The position numbers and the translations under genes are program-made. From positions 1 through 64,000 of the forward strand of contig DASZSW010000031.1 of the NCBI GenBank assembly GCA_035548515.1: DNA of 64,000 nt. The letters run 5' to 3'. Positions 52,986-61,991 of the stretch are shown here, piece after piece. Within the stretch, counting starts at the first letter, position 1; the number at the start of each line of letters is the position of its first letter. The notes beneath the pieces were generated by a model. That model was not told where the DNA came from. It saw only the letters and a list, made by a program, of their open reading frames with translations, and ran no database searches. Source of the stretch: DASZQY01 sp035548515. Its GTDB lineage: Bacteria; Pseudomonadota; Alphaproteobacteria; Rhizobiales; Kaistiaceae.

Positions 52986-54413
52986 CTACGACGTCGCGTT
53001 CGACCACGGGCCGTGGAAGCCCTTGGCCGTCGAGTCGGTGCGCTCGAAGCCGTGGGCGCCGAAGAAGTCGCGCTGGCCCTGGATCAGGTTCGCGGTGGTG
53101 CGGCCGGTGCGCGACAGATCGAAATAGGCGAGCGCCGACGACAGTGCCGGCACGGCGATGCCGCGCAGCGCCGCAGTGGCGACGACGCGGCGGAGCGCGC
53201 CTTCGCTGCGCTTGAGGCTGGAGGTGAACGGCTCGATCATCATCAGGTTGGCGACGCTGCCGGCAGATGAATACGCCTTGGCGATGTCGTCGAGGAACAC
53301 GGAGCGGATGATGCAGCCGGCGCGCCAGATCTTGGCGACGGTGGCGAGCGGCAGGTTCCAACTCCACGATTCCGAGGCGCGGGTCATGACGGCGAAACCC
53401 TGCGCGTAGGCGGCGATCTTGCCGGCGAGCAGCGCCTGCTCCAGCGCGTTCAGCGCGGATTTCTTATCGCCCAACGCGTCGCCGACCTTCATCGGCGCGG
53501 CGCCGAACAGCTTCTCCGCGGCGAGGCGGCTGGCGCGATCGGCGGAGAGGCCGCGGGCCGAGACGGCTGCCTCGATGACGGTCGCCGGGACGCCGAGGTC
53601 TTGCGCCTCCATCGCCGACCAGCGGCCGGTGCCCTTCTGGCCGGCGGTGTCCTGGATGACCTCGACCAGCGGACCACCGGACTTGGCGTCCTTGGCGGAA
53701 AGCACCTTGGCGGTGATCTCGATCAGGTACGACTTCAACGGGCCGTCGTTCCATCTGGTGAACACGTCGGCCATCTCGTCCGGCTGCATGCCGAGGCCGT
53801 CGCGCATGACGCCGTAGACCTCGGCGATCATCTGCATGTCGGCGTATTCGATGCCGTTGTGGATGGTCTTGACGAAGTGACCGGCGCCCTCCGGGCCGAC
53901 GAGCGCGGCGCACGGCTCGCCTTCGAATTTCGCCGAGATGTCGAGCAGGATCTTCTCGACGCGGCCCCATGCCTTGGGCGTCCCGCCGGCCATGATCGAC
54001 GGCCCGTGGCGCGCGCCCTCCTCGCCGCCGGAGACGCCGACGCCGAGGAAATCGAAACCCTTCGTCATATACTCGCCGACGCGGCGGCGCGTGTCGCGGA
54101 AGTTGGCGTTGCCGGCGTCGATCAGCATATCGCCCTTCGCCAATTCGGCAGCGAGTTCGGTGGCGACGTCGTCTACCGGCTGGCCGGCCTGCACCATGAT
54201 GACGACGGGCCGTGGCGGCCGGATCGCGGCGGCCAGTTCTTTCAGGGTGTAGCACGGTGTGAGCCGCGAACGCAGATTGCCGGCCTCGGCGATGTAGGCG
54301 TCGGTCTTGGCGGCGGTTCGGTTATAGACCGCGACGTTGTGGCCCTTCTCTGCCATGTTGAGCGCGAGGTTCGCGCCCATGACGCCAAGCCCTACCAAAC
54401 CAATATCGGCCAT
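52986..54413 (-). CDS. gnd: 6-phosphogluconate dehydrogenase, decarboxylating
   Basis: Oxidative pentose-phosphate enzyme giving ribulose 5-phosphate, CO2 and NADPH; 475 residues, long homodimeric type. IGLVGLGVMGANLALNMAEKG is the nucleotide-binding N-terminus (residues 4-24 in part), VSGGEEGARHGPSIMAGG is the 6PGDH signature with substrate contacts near 127-144, and FVKTIHNGIEYADMQMIAE the helix with the catalytic Lys. GGAGG precedes the start codon. Together with zwf and edd the strain can run both Entner-Doudoroff and the oxidative pentose route. Confidence 0.96.
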   Translation of the reverse strand: MADIGLVGLGVMGANLALNMAEKGHNVAVYNRTAAKTDAYIAEAGNLRSRLTPCYTLKELAAAIRPPRPVVIMVQAGQPVDDVATELAAELAKGDMLIDAGNANFRDTRRRVGEYMTKGFDFLGVGVSGGEEGARHGPSIMAGGTPKAWGRVEKILLDISAKFEGEPCAALVGPEGAGHFVKTIHNGIEYADMQMIAEVYGVMRDGLGMQPDEMADVFTRWNDGPLKSYLIEITAKVLSAKDAKSGGPLVEVIQDTAGQKGTGRWSAMEAQDLGVPATVIEAAVSARGLSADRASRLAAEKLFGAAPMKVGDALGDKKSALNALEQALLAGKIAAYAQGFAVMTRASESWSWNLPLATVAKIWRAGCIIRSVFLDDIAKAYSSAGSVANLMMIEPFTSSLKRSEGALRRVVATAALRGIAVPALSSALAYFDLSRTGRTTANLIQGQRDFFGAHGFERTDSTAKGFHGPWSNATS

Positions 54414-54530
54414 CCACTGCCTCCAGGCATTTCCTCACGTGGCGGGGCGTTTTGAGCCACCCTCGCCGGCAAAATCGCGGCAGACACTAGGCACAACGCG
54501 CGCGCGTAAACAATCGGATTCCAGGGCAGT

Positions 54531-55127
54531 TTAGAGCCCGAGGGCGCCCTCGCCACGATCAAGGATCACCGGAATGACGAGGTCCTCCTCGTCGTCCAGA
54601 TGTCGGGCGAGAAGCTTCATCAGCCAGTCCGCCGTGTCGGCGTAGGCGTCGGCCGCTCGGCGCATGGCGTCAGTGTTCGCAGCGTCGACCTGGATGAAGC
54701 CGTTGGCGGCGTCGGCCATGCGATCCATGGCGGCGTGGATCACGGTGTGGTCCTTCTCCAACGTGTCGAAGCCGGCCATCAGGCGTGGCTCGGCGGCGTT
54801 GAAGATCGGGAACATCTGGTGGTCCTCGATCATGTGATGGCCCTCGAGATGGCCGAGGAAAGTCTGCAGGCGTGGTGCGTACCACGAGCGAAAACGGTCC
54901 GGCGTGACCAGGCCCCCGCGGAATTCGTTGGTCGCCCCGCGCAGCGTCTCTCCGGCGCGACGGAAGCTTGCGTGAATGTCGAGCCAGAACTGTGCCATGC
55001 CGGCGATGTTGACGTGGTCGGGCCACGTCTCACGCGGGTACTGTTCAAGGATGAACCGCAGCTCCTGCGGCCAACCGGCGCGGGTCGTCAGAGCGAGTGG
55101 ATTTTCGTCGGCCATCTGGGGCTTCAT
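54531..55127 (-). CDS. Hemerythrin-like HHE-domain protein
   Basis: Four-helix-bundle protein of 198 residues with metal-ligand pattern H...HxxxE..H: WLDIHASF, HLEGHHMIEDHQMFPIF, EKDHTVIHAAMDRM and ARHLDDEEDLVIP. These could bind a di-iron centre that senses or binds O2 or NO. The start is uncertain between ATG 55127 and 55115; neither has a clear ribosome site. It is divergent from the VOC gene with 56 bp between. A function in oxygen or nitrosative stress is inference. Confidence 0.87.
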   Translation of the reverse strand: MKPQMADENPLALTTRAGWPQELRFILEQYPRETWPDHVNIAGMAQFWLDIHASFRRAGETLRGATNEFRGGLVTPDRFRSWYAPRLQTFLGHLEGHHMIEDHQMFPIFNAAEPRLMAGFDTLEKDHTVIHAAMDRMADAANGFIQVDAANTDAMRRAADAYADTADWLMKLLARHLDDEEDLVIPVILDRGEGALGL

Positions 55128-55183
55128 CTAGGGCGGCCGCGGCCGCCGCGCCAGGCAGATAGACCAACACGGGGATTGCAGTC

Positions 55184-55630
55184 ATGCGGGGTATCAAGGG
55201 CATCGGGCACGTAGCGCTGTCGGTGAAGGAGATCCAGCGCTCGCTCGATTTCTACGTCGGCAAGCTCGGCTTCGAGGAGATGTTCCGTCTCTACCATCCA
55301 GACGACGCCAAGCGTCTCTGGATCGTGTACCTGCGCATTACCGATACGCAATTCCTCGAACTGTTCCCCGGCGGCACCGGAGAGACGACACCGAAGCGCT
55401 GGACGCTTGGCTTCGATCACCTCTGCCTGGAATGCAGCGACATCGATCTCGCCATCGCCGATCTCACGGCCAAGGGCGTGCCTCTGATGGAGGCGCGGAA
55501 GGTTGGCGCCGACGACAATGTGCAGGCGTGGATCGCCGATCCGGACGGGCATCGGATCGAACTGATGCAGCTCGGGCCGAATTCACTGCAGCTGGCGGCA
55601 ATCAAGCGGCTGGCGACGGTGCGGCAGTAG
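55184..55630 (+). CDS. VOC-family protein, lactoylglutathione lyase-like
   Basis: Protein of 148 residues. KGIGHVALSVKEIQRSLDFY gives the first metal His, YLRITDTQFLELFPGG the first Glu-type position, LGFDHLCLECSDIDLAIADL the second His and WIADPDGHRIELMQL the last Glu, a complete four-ligand VOC site as in glyoxalase I. It may act on a glutathione or sugar-derived adduct. A family C repeat follows immediately and is shared with the 3' end of glpK. Confidence 0.87.
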   Translation: MRGIKGIGHVALSVKEIQRSLDFYVGKLGFEEMFRLYHPDDAKRLWIVYLRITDTQFLELFPGGTGETTPKRWTLGFDHLCLECSDIDLAIADLTAKGVPLMEARKVGADDNVQAWIADPDGHRIELMQLGPNSLQLAAIKRLATVRQ

Positions 55631-55632
55631 CG

Positions 55633-55708
55633 ACCCCTCCACCGCCTTCGGCAGTCCCCCTCCCCCGTCTACGGGGAAGCTGTCGGCGAAGCCGACTGAG
55701 GGGGCACT
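55633..55708. repeat. Family C repeat overlapping the glpK 3' end
   Basis: CCCCTCCACCGCCTTCGGC, CCCTCCCCCGTCTACGGGG and TCGGCGAAGCCGACTGAGGG match the family C units elsewhere. About 40 bp of it lies inside glpK and codes its last dozen residues. Confidence 0.8.
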
Positions 55709-57189
55709 GTCAGCGTGCGCCTGACGGCGTCGCCCCAGCCTGACAGGCGCGCGTCGCGGTCGGCCGGCTTCATGCGCGGCAAGAAGCGGCGTTCGCGCTT
55801 CCACGCCTTCATCATCGCGGCGGGCTCGGGGCACAGGCCAGCGTGAAGCCCGGCGAGGTAGGCGGCGCCAAGCGCTGTCGTTTCCAGCACAGCAGGACGA
55901 TCCACCGGCGCGTCGAGGATGTCGGCGAGGAACTGCATGGTCCAGTCCGACGCGACCATGCCGCCGTCGACGCGCACGACTGGCGAAGACTCCGCGACCC
56001 AGTCGCGGCGCATGGCGTCCAAGAGGTCGCGCGTCTGGTAGCAGACGGCCTCCAGCGCGGCGCGTGCGATCTCGGCAGAGGTGGTTGCGCGGGTGATGCC
56101 GTAGAGCGCGCCACGCGCGTCGGCATCCCAATGCGGCGCGCCTAGCCCGACGAAAGCGGGGACCAGATACACCGACTGGGTGGGATCGGCCGACTTGGCC
56201 AACGCGGCCGTGTCCGGCGCACGACGGATGATCCTCAGGCCGTCGCGTAGCCATTGCACGGCGGCGCCGGCGATGAAGATGGAACCTTCCAACGCGTACG
56301 TCCGCTTGCCGCTGAGTTGATACGCGATGGTGGTGAGCAGGCGGTTTTGCGATGAAACCGCCTTCGATCCGGTGTTGAGCAACGCGAAGCAGCCGGTGCC
56401 GTAGGTCGACTTCAGCATGCCCGGGGAGAAACATGCCTGCCCTACCGTCGCCGCCTGCTGATCGCCGGCGACACCGGTAATCGGAATGGACGCACCCAGG
56501 ATGGCGCGGTCCGTGATGCCATAATCAGCGGCGCAGTCTTTCACTTCCGGCAGCAGGGCGCGGGGAACGTTGAACAGATCCAGCAGACGATCGTCCCAGG
56601 CGCCGGTGTGGATGTTGAACAGCGACGTGCGCGACGCGTTGGTCGCGTCAGTGGCGTGCACTCCGCCGGCGGTGAGGCGCCAGATGAGGAACGTGTCGAT
56701 CGTGCCGAAGGCGAGTTCGCCACGCTCCGCACGTTTCCGCGCGCCCTTCACGTGGTTGAGCAGCCAGTTGACCTTGGTGGCGGAGAAATACGGGTCGAGC
56801 AGCAATCCGGTGCGGGCGGTCACCTCGGCCTCATGCCCCGCGTCGCGCAGCGCGGCGCAGGCAGGCGCGGTGCGGCGGTCCTGCCAGACGATCGCAGGAT
56901 GGATGGGCGCGCCGGTCTTGCGGTCCCATACGACCACCGTTTCGCGCTGGTTTGTGATGCCGAGAGCGGCGATGGCGGTGGCCTTCACGCCGGATTTGCG
57001 GATGGCCGCCCGACACGTGCGCACGACGGATTGCCAGATTTCCTCGGGGTCGTGTTCGACCCAGCCGGCGCGTGGGAAATGCTGGGCGAACTCCTGCTGG
57101 GCGAGGCCCCTCACCCGCAGAGCTTTGTCGAAGACGATGGCGCGCGTCGAGGTCGTGCCCTGATCGATGGCGAGAATGTGCGCGCTCAT
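55669..57189 (-). CDS. glpK: Glycerol kinase
   Basis: Phosphorylates glycerol, 506 residues. The N-terminal phosphate loop is IDQGTTSTRAIVFDKALRV; GWVEHDPEEIW, ITNQRETVVVWDRKTGAPI and VWQDRRT are the standard substrate motifs, and KSTYGTGCFALLNTG and RVDGGMVASDWTMQFLADIL are the FGGY family signatures. The stop lies within a dispersed repeat, so the tail VPPQSASPTASP is repeat-derived. It overlaps glpD by 4 bp. No glpF is present. Confidence 0.95.
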   Translation of the reverse strand: MSAHILAIDQGTTSTRAIVFDKALRVRGLAQQEFAQHFPRAGWVEHDPEEIWQSVVRTCRAAIRKSGVKATAIAALGITNQRETVVVWDRKTGAPIHPAIVWQDRRTAPACAALRDAGHEAEVTARTGLLLDPYFSATKVNWLLNHVKGARKRAERGELAFGTIDTFLIWRLTAGGVHATDATNASRTSLFNIHTGAWDDRLLDLFNVPRALLPEVKDCAADYGITDRAILGASIPITGVAGDQQAATVGQACFSPGMLKSTYGTGCFALLNTGSKAVSSQNRLLTTIAYQLSGKRTYALEGSIFIAGAAVQWLRDGLRIIRRAPDTAALAKSADPTQSVYLVPAFVGLGAPHWDADARGALYGITRATTSAEIARAALEAVCYQTRDLLDAMRRDWVAESSPVVRVDGGMVASDWTMQFLADILDAPVDRPAVLETTALGAAYLAGLHAGLCPEPAAMMKAWKRERRFLPRMKPADRDARLSGWGDAVRRTLTVPPQSASPTASP

Positions 57190-58682
57190 GTGCGCGGCTT
57201 CTGTAGGTGTGCCGCGAGCGCGGTCGTCTCATCGGGCGTGAAGCGTAGACCAAGCTTCGTACGCCGCCAGAGGATATCGTCGGCGGTCGTCGCCCATTCG
57301 TTGGCGACGAGGTAGGCGACCTCGCGTTCGGTGAGGCCATCGCCGAAGTCACGGCCGAGATCGGCAGTGCTTTTGATCCCGTCGAGCAGCGCGTCGATGC
57401 GCGTGCCGTAGGCACAGCAGAGGCGCGCGACGAGTTGCGGGTCAAGCACATCGTAGCGCTTCGCCATGTCCGCCGACCATTCGGCGAAGTTGGCGATGTC
57501 GCCGCCGGGGAGCGGTGCGGTCGCAGTCCACGACCCGCGCATGTCGGCGAAATGGGGCTTGAGCTTCTTCATCGCGTGCTCTGACAGACGGCGGTAGGTC
57601 GTGAGCTTGCCGCCGAAGACGTTGAGCAGCGGCGCGCCGCCGCCGGTGTCGAGCTCGAGTGTGTAGTCACGCGATGCCTTTTGCGCCGTGCCCGCGCCAT
57701 CATCGTCGAGTGGGCGTACGCCGGCGTAGGTCCAGCGGATGGTCGCCGGGTCAATCGGCTGCTGAAGGTACTCGCCGACCGCCGCCAGCAGGTAGTCGCG
57801 TTCTGCGTCGCTGATCGAGGCGTCCGTCGGATCGCCCTGATAGTCCTCGTCGGTGGTGCCGATCAGCGTGTAGTCGCGCCGATAGGGAATCGCGAAGCAC
57901 ACCCGCCCGTCGGCATTCTGGAACAGATATGCCCGGTCATGGTCGAAGATCCTGTCGACGACGATGTGGCTGCCCTTCACCAGGCGGACTTTCGTCGGCG
58001 TCTCGGTGTGGATGACGTCCGCCACGACTTCCGAAACCCAGGGACCGCCCGCGTTGACGAGAGCGCGGGCGGACACCGTCTCGTAGTGGGCGGGGTCGCC
58101 GCCGCCATGCAGCGTGAGGCGCCAGAGGTCGGCATCACGCTTGGCGGCAAGGCAACGGGTGCGGGTGCGAATCTCGGCGCCGCGATCGGCGGCGTCGCGT
58201 GCGTTCAACACGACCAGGCGCGCGTCGTCGACAGTGCAGTCGGAGAACTCGAAGCCGCGGCGATACGACGGCTTCAGCGCCCTCCCCGCTTCGTCCGTCC
58301 TCAGGTCGAGGGTGCGCGTGGCGGGTAACGTCCGGCCGACGCTGAGGTGATCGTACATGAGCAGGCCGAGGCGGATGACCGGCCATGGACGGAGGCCCTT
58401 GTGGTGGGGGAGCACAAGGCGCAGCGGATGGATGATGTGCGGCGCGATGCGCAGTAGCTTCTCGCGCTCCACCAGCGATTCATGCACCAGCCGAAAGTCG
58501 TAAAACTCGAGGTAGCGCAGCCCGCCGTGGATCAGCTTGGTGGAGGCCGACGACGTGCCGGAGGCGAGGTCGCGTTCCTCGCAGAGGAATACGGAGAGGC
58601 CGCGGCCCGCCGCATCGCGCGCAATCCCGGTGCCATTGACGCCACCGCCAATGATGGCGAGATCGAAAATCTGGCCCGGCAT
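57186..58682 (-). CDS. glpD: Aerobic glycerol-3-phosphate dehydrogenase
   Basis: Membrane-associated flavoenzyme of 498 residues that oxidises glycerol 3-phosphate to DHAP and passes electrons to quinone. The FAD-binding N-terminus is FDLAIIGGGVNGTGIARDAA, followed by LASGTSSASTKLIHGGLRYL, the GlpD signature. The C-terminal helical domain has LVARLCCAYGTRIDALL and EREVAYLVANEWATTADDIL. It is first in the glpD-glpK operon. No glpR or glycerol-3-phosphate transporter gene lies beside it. Confidence 0.95.
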   Translation of the reverse strand: MPGQIFDLAIIGGGVNGTGIARDAAGRGLSVFLCEERDLASGTSSASTKLIHGGLRYLEFYDFRLVHESLVEREKLLRIAPHIIHPLRLVLPHHKGLRPWPVIRLGLLMYDHLSVGRTLPATRTLDLRTDEAGRALKPSYRRGFEFSDCTVDDARLVVLNARDAADRGAEIRTRTRCLAAKRDADLWRLTLHGGGDPAHYETVSARALVNAGGPWVSEVVADVIHTETPTKVRLVKGSHIVVDRIFDHDRAYLFQNADGRVCFAIPYRRDYTLIGTTDEDYQGDPTDASISDAERDYLLAAVGEYLQQPIDPATIRWTYAGVRPLDDDGAGTAQKASRDYTLELDTGGGAPLLNVFGGKLTTYRRLSEHAMKKLKPHFADMRGSWTATAPLPGGDIANFAEWSADMAKRYDVLDPQLVARLCCAYGTRIDALLDGIKSTADLGRDFGDGLTEREVAYLVANEWATTADDILWRRTKLGLRFTPDETTALAAHLQKPRT

Positions 58683-58795
58683 GCCCTTCCTCGCGTAGCA
58701 GCCTCAAGCGATAGCCCAATCGGCGGCGACGTGGAAGTTGGCCGAGGCCATGACGCACGGCAATATGGCAGCGCAGCGATTCTAAGGGGACCGGC

Positions 58796-59290
58796 ATGGC
58801 CATCGACACCAATCCGTTCGTCGTCCTGTCTTATGTCAGCGGCCCCGCCCTGCTGACGAATGCCACCTCGCTTCTCCTGCTTTCCACCACCAACCGTTTC
58901 GCGCGCGCCATCGACCGGTCGCGTCACCTCACCGACCTGCTGGCCTCTCCGCCGGCCGGCCGCGACGTCAGCGTCGAGGTCAACGAGGTGCCGATCGTGG
59001 GGCGCCGGATCAAGCTGATCGCCCTGTCGATCGCGGGCTTCTACCTCGCGGCAGCCATGTTCGCACTCGCGACCGTAACCTCGATCCTGGGCGCGGTGCT
59101 CGCCGAGCAGTTCGGCGGGACAGTGCTCGACGTGATCGTAGCGTTCGCGGTGTTCCTCGGCGCAATTGGGTTCGCCGCATTCGTGACGGGCGCTTTCGCG
59201 CTGGTTATCGAAACGCGGCTGGTGATGGGGGCACTGTCGTTTGAATCGGGTGCGGCCATCGCCGCGTTAGAACGGACAATACGGCGTTAA
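58796..59290 (+). CDS. DUF2721 membrane protein
   Basis: Small integral membrane protein of 164 residues. Three helices are apparent: NPFVVLSYVSGPALLTNATS near the N-terminus, IALSIAGFYLAAAMFALATV and the pair VLDVIVAFAVFLGAIGFAAF / VTGAFALVIETRLVMGAL. The loop NRFARAIDRSRHL followed by an Arg-rich stretch is typical of DUF2721. The ribosome site AAGGGG precedes the ATG. Function unknown. It is divergent from glpD and precedes the rml genes. Confidence 0.85.
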   Translation: MAIDTNPFVVLSYVSGPALLTNATSLLLLSTTNRFARAIDRSRHLTDLLASPPAGRDVSVEVNEVPIVGRRIKLIALSIAGFYLAAAMFALATVTSILGAVLAEQFGGTVLDVIVAFAVFLGAIGFAAFVTGAFALVIETRLVMGALSFESGAAIAALERTIRR

Positions 59291-59359
59291 CCCTCCAAGG
59301 TTGCGCAGCGCGCCGCGCTTGGCTACGAAATCGCGCGGACTTGGCAGGGCGTGTTGCGC

Positions 59360-60244
59360 ATGAAGGGAATCATCCTCGCGGGCGGTAGTGGCACGCGACT
59401 CTTCCCGCTGACCATCGCGGTGTCCAAGCAACTGCTGCCCGTGTACGACAAACCGATGATCTACTACCCGCTGAGCGCGCTGATGCTCGCGGGCATCCGC
59501 GATATCCTCGTGATCAGCACGCCGCGCGACCTACCGCAGTTCCGCGCGCTGCTCGGCGACGGCTCGGCATTCGGCGTGTCGTTTTCCTATGCAGAGCAGG
59601 CGCAGCCGAACGGTCTCGCGGAGGCCTTCATCATCGGACGAAAATTCGTTGGATCTGACCCGGTGGCTCTGATCCTCGGGGACAACATCTTCTACGGCGC
59701 CCACCTGTCCGATCTGATGCGGACAGCCGCGTCGCGGACCTCAGGGGCGACGGTGTTCGCCTATCGGGTGACCGATCCGGAGCGCTATGGTGTGGTGGCT
59801 TTCGACGCGACCACTGGCGCGGCCAGATCGATCGAGGAGAAGCCGAAGGTGCCGCAATCGAGCTGGGCGGTCACAGGGCTGTACTTCTACGACAACGCGG
59901 TTCTCGATATCGCCGCGGGCCTCAAGCCTTCGCCGCGCGGCGAACTGGAGATCACGGACGTGAACCGCGCCTACCTAAAGGCAGGCACGCTGCGGGTGGA
60001 ACGCATGGGGCGTGGCTTCGCCTGGCTCGATACCGGCACCCCGGACAGCCTCAACGATGCATCGTCGTTCGTGCGCACGATCGAGCACCGGCAAGGGACG
60101 ATGGTGATGTGCCCCGAGGAGATCGCACTGGAGCTTGGCCACGTCGATGCTTCGGCGGTGCTGGCGCGGGCCGATCAGCTCGGCAAGACGGATTACGCCG
60201 CGTATCTCCGGCGGCGCGTTCGCGAGATCGGCGAGGGCGCATGA
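59360..60244 (+). CDS. rmlA: Glucose-1-phosphate thymidylyltransferase
   Basis: First step of dTDP-sugar synthesis: dTTP plus glucose 1-phosphate to dTDP-glucose. It has 294 residues. GIILAGGSGTRLFPLTIAVSKQLLPVYDKP is the nucleotide-binding N-terminus (here within residues 3-32), LILGDNIFYGAHLSDLM the metal/sugar site, and EKPKVPQSSWAVTGLYFYD and RGFAWLDTGTPDSLNDASS are RmlA signatures. The ATG at 59360 is chosen over the GTG at 59351 by length and homology. It overlaps rmlB by 4 bp. Confidence 0.95.
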   Translation: MKGIILAGGSGTRLFPLTIAVSKQLLPVYDKPMIYYPLSALMLAGIRDILVISTPRDLPQFRALLGDGSAFGVSFSYAEQAQPNGLAEAFIIGRKFVGSDPVALILGDNIFYGAHLSDLMRTAASRTSGATVFAYRVTDPERYGVVAFDATTGAARSIEEKPKVPQSSWAVTGLYFYDNAVLDIAAGLKPSPRGELEITDVNRAYLKAGTLRVERMGRGFAWLDTGTPDSLNDASSFVRTIEHRQGTMVMCPEEIALELGHVDASAVLARADQLGKTDYAAYLRRRVREIGEGA

Positions 60245-61293
60245 CGATCCTCGTCACCGGCGGCTGCGGCTTCATCGGCTCCAACTTCATCCTGGAGTGG
60301 CTGGCACAATCGGACGAGGCGGTGATCAACGTCGATTGCCTCACCTATGCCGCCAACCCGAAGAATCTCGTCTCGCTTGCCGGCAGCAACCGGTATCGCC
60401 ACGTCCATTGCTCGATCGGGGACGGTGACCGGATAAGCGCGCTGCTCGCTGAGAACGAGGTGCGCGCGGTGGTCAACTTTGCGGCGGAGAGTCACGTCGA
60501 CCGGTCGATCCTCGGCCCAGCCGCGTTTGTCGAAACCAACGTCGTCGGCACGATGCGCCTGCTCGATGCCGTGCGCGGCTACTACGACGGCCTCGCGGCA
60601 GATGCACGGGCGCGGTTCCGCTTCGTGCATGTCTCGACCGACGAGGTCTATGGGACGCTCACGCCCGAGGCGAGGCCGTTCCGGGAGGGCGATCCGTACC
60701 GGCCGAACAGTCCCTATGCGGCGAGCAAGGCGGCTTCGGATCATCTCGTGCGGGCTTATCGCGAGACTTATGGGTTGCCTACGCTCACCACCAACTGCTC
60801 CAACAACTACGGGCCTTACCATTTCCCGGAGAAGCTGATCCCGCTGGTCATCCTCAACGCGATCGCGGGCAAGGCGCTGCCGATCTATGGCGATGGGCTG
60901 AACGTGCGCGACTGGCTTTACGTCAGCGACCATTGCGCGGCGATCCGGCTGGTGCTGGAGCGCGGACGCGTCGGCGAGACCTACAACATCGGCGGCAGCA
61001 GCGAGATGACCAACCTTGCGGTGGTGAATGAAATCTGCGCGGTGCTCGACGCGCAGCGCCCTGCCCTGCGGCCGTACGCGGACCAGATCACTTTCGTGCG
61101 GGACCGGCCGGGGCACGACCGGCGATATGCCGTCGACGCCGGAAAAATCCGGGCGGAGCTTGGCTGGAGGCCGACCGAGACGTTCGCTTCCGGTATCCGC
61201 AAGACGGTTGCATGGAATCTGGCAAACGAGACGTGGATCGCGGACGTGACCAGCGGCGCCTACCGCAGCTGGATCGCGCGGCAGTACGCCTGA
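60241..61293 (+). CDS. rmlB: dTDP-glucose 4,6-dehydratase
   Basis: NAD-dependent extended SDR of 350 residues that makes dTDP-4-keto-6-deoxyglucose. TILVTGGCGFIGSNFILEWL is the NAD motif, FAAESHVDRSILGPAAF the conserved substrate segment, VSTDEVYGTL holds the catalytic Asp-Glu pair after Thr, and YAASKAASDHLVRAY the YxxxK pair. VRDWLYVSDHCAAIRLVL and RPGHDRRYAVDAGKI are typical at the C-terminus. It starts in the overlap ATGA with rmlA and ends in TGATG with rmlC. Confidence 0.96.
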   Translation: MTILVTGGCGFIGSNFILEWLAQSDEAVINVDCLTYAANPKNLVSLAGSNRYRHVHCSIGDGDRISALLAENEVRAVVNFAAESHVDRSILGPAAFVETNVVGTMRLLDAVRGYYDGLAADARARFRFVHVSTDEVYGTLTPEARPFREGDPYRPNSPYAASKAASDHLVRAYRETYGLPTLTTNCSNNYGPYHFPEKLIPLVILNAIAGKALPIYGDGLNVRDWLYVSDHCAAIRLVLERGRVGETYNIGGSSEMTNLAVVNEICAVLDAQRPALRPYADQITFVRDRPGHDRRYAVDAGKIRAELGWRPTETFASGIRKTVAWNLANETWIADVTSGAYRSWIARQYA

Positions 61294-61844
61294 TGCCGGC
61301 AACGCGGCTCGCCATTCCCGACGTCGTGCTGTTCGAGCCGAAGGTATTCCCGGACGACCGCGGGCATTTTTTCGAAAGCTTCAACGCGCGCGAGTTCGAG
61401 CTGGCGACCGGTGTCGCTGCCACGTTCGTGCAGGACAACCAATCGCGCTCGGCACGCACGGTGCTGCGCGGCCTCCACTACCAGCTGGCTCCGCACGCCC
61501 AGGGTAAGTTGGTTCGGGTGGCGAGCGGGGCTGTGTTCGACGTGGCCGTCGACATCCGGCGGTCGTCGCCGACGTTTGGCCGCTGGGTTAGCGCGGAGCT
61601 GTCTGCCGAAAACCGCCGGCAGATGTGGATCCCCGTGGGCTTCGCGCACGGTTTTCTCTCGCTCAGCGAGCATGCGGACGTGCTCTACAAGACAACGACG
61701 TACTACGCACCGACGCACGAGCGATGCATCTTGTGGAGCGATCCCACGATTGCGATCGCCTGGCCTATGGCGGGCGAGAGCCCACGTCTTTCAGCGAAGG
61801 ACGCCGCGGCCCCGCTTCTGGGGGCGGCGGAAGTCTTTGCCTGA
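61293..61844 (+). CDS. rmlC: dTDP-4-dehydrorhamnose 3,5-epimerase
   Basis: Cupin-fold epimerase of 183 residues. The sequence has DDRGHFFESFNAREF, the catalytic His segment VLRGLHYQLAPHAQGKLVRV, and VDIRRSSPTFGRW followed by WIPVGFAHGFLSLSE, all diagnostic of RmlC. It starts with a one-base overlap of the rmlB stop codon. The reductase rmlD, needed to finish dTDP-rhamnose, is not next to it. The stop codon lies nine bases from the 3' end of the convergent tRNA gene. Confidence 0.95.
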   Translation: MPATRLAIPDVVLFEPKVFPDDRGHFFESFNAREFELATGVAATFVQDNQSRSARTVLRGLHYQLAPHAQGKLVRVASGAVFDVAVDIRRSSPTFGRWVSAELSAENRRQMWIPVGFAHGFLSLSEHADVLYKTTTYYAPTHERCILWSDPTIAIAWPMAGESPRLSAKDAAAPLLGAAEVFA

Positions 61845-61853
61845 GACGGGAAG

Positions 61854-61929
61854 TGGTGCCCAGGGCCGGAATCGAACCAGCGACACGCGGATTTTCAATC
61901 CGCTGCTCTACCAACTGAGCTACCTGGGC
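61854..61929 (-). tRNA. tRNA-Phe (GAA)
   Basis: A complete 76-base cloverleaf with encoded CCA. The acceptor arms GCCCAGG and CCTGGGC pair perfectly; the D-arm is GCTC AGTTGGTA GAGC; the anticodon arm is GCGGA TTGAAAA TCCGC with anticodon GAA; the T-arm is GCTGG TTCGATT CCGGC. Its promoter lies just upstream at 61963-61991. Confidence 0.97.
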
Positions 61930-61932
61930 CCG

Positions 61933-61991
61933 CCGGCCCAAAGGGCCGGAAAACGTCGCGGGGTTATATTGAATGGCCCCCGGGGTGTCTA
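61933..61991 (-). promoter_or_regulatory. tRNA-Phe promoter and leader hairpin
   Basis: On the minus strand TAGACA (61986-61991), 17 bp and TATAAC (61963-61968) form a good sigma-70-type promoter. The -35 overlaps the stop codon of the hydrolase gene upstream. CCGGCCC/GGGCCGG (61933-61949) forms a 7-bp hairpin in the leader directly before the tRNA 5' end. Confidence 0.65.
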
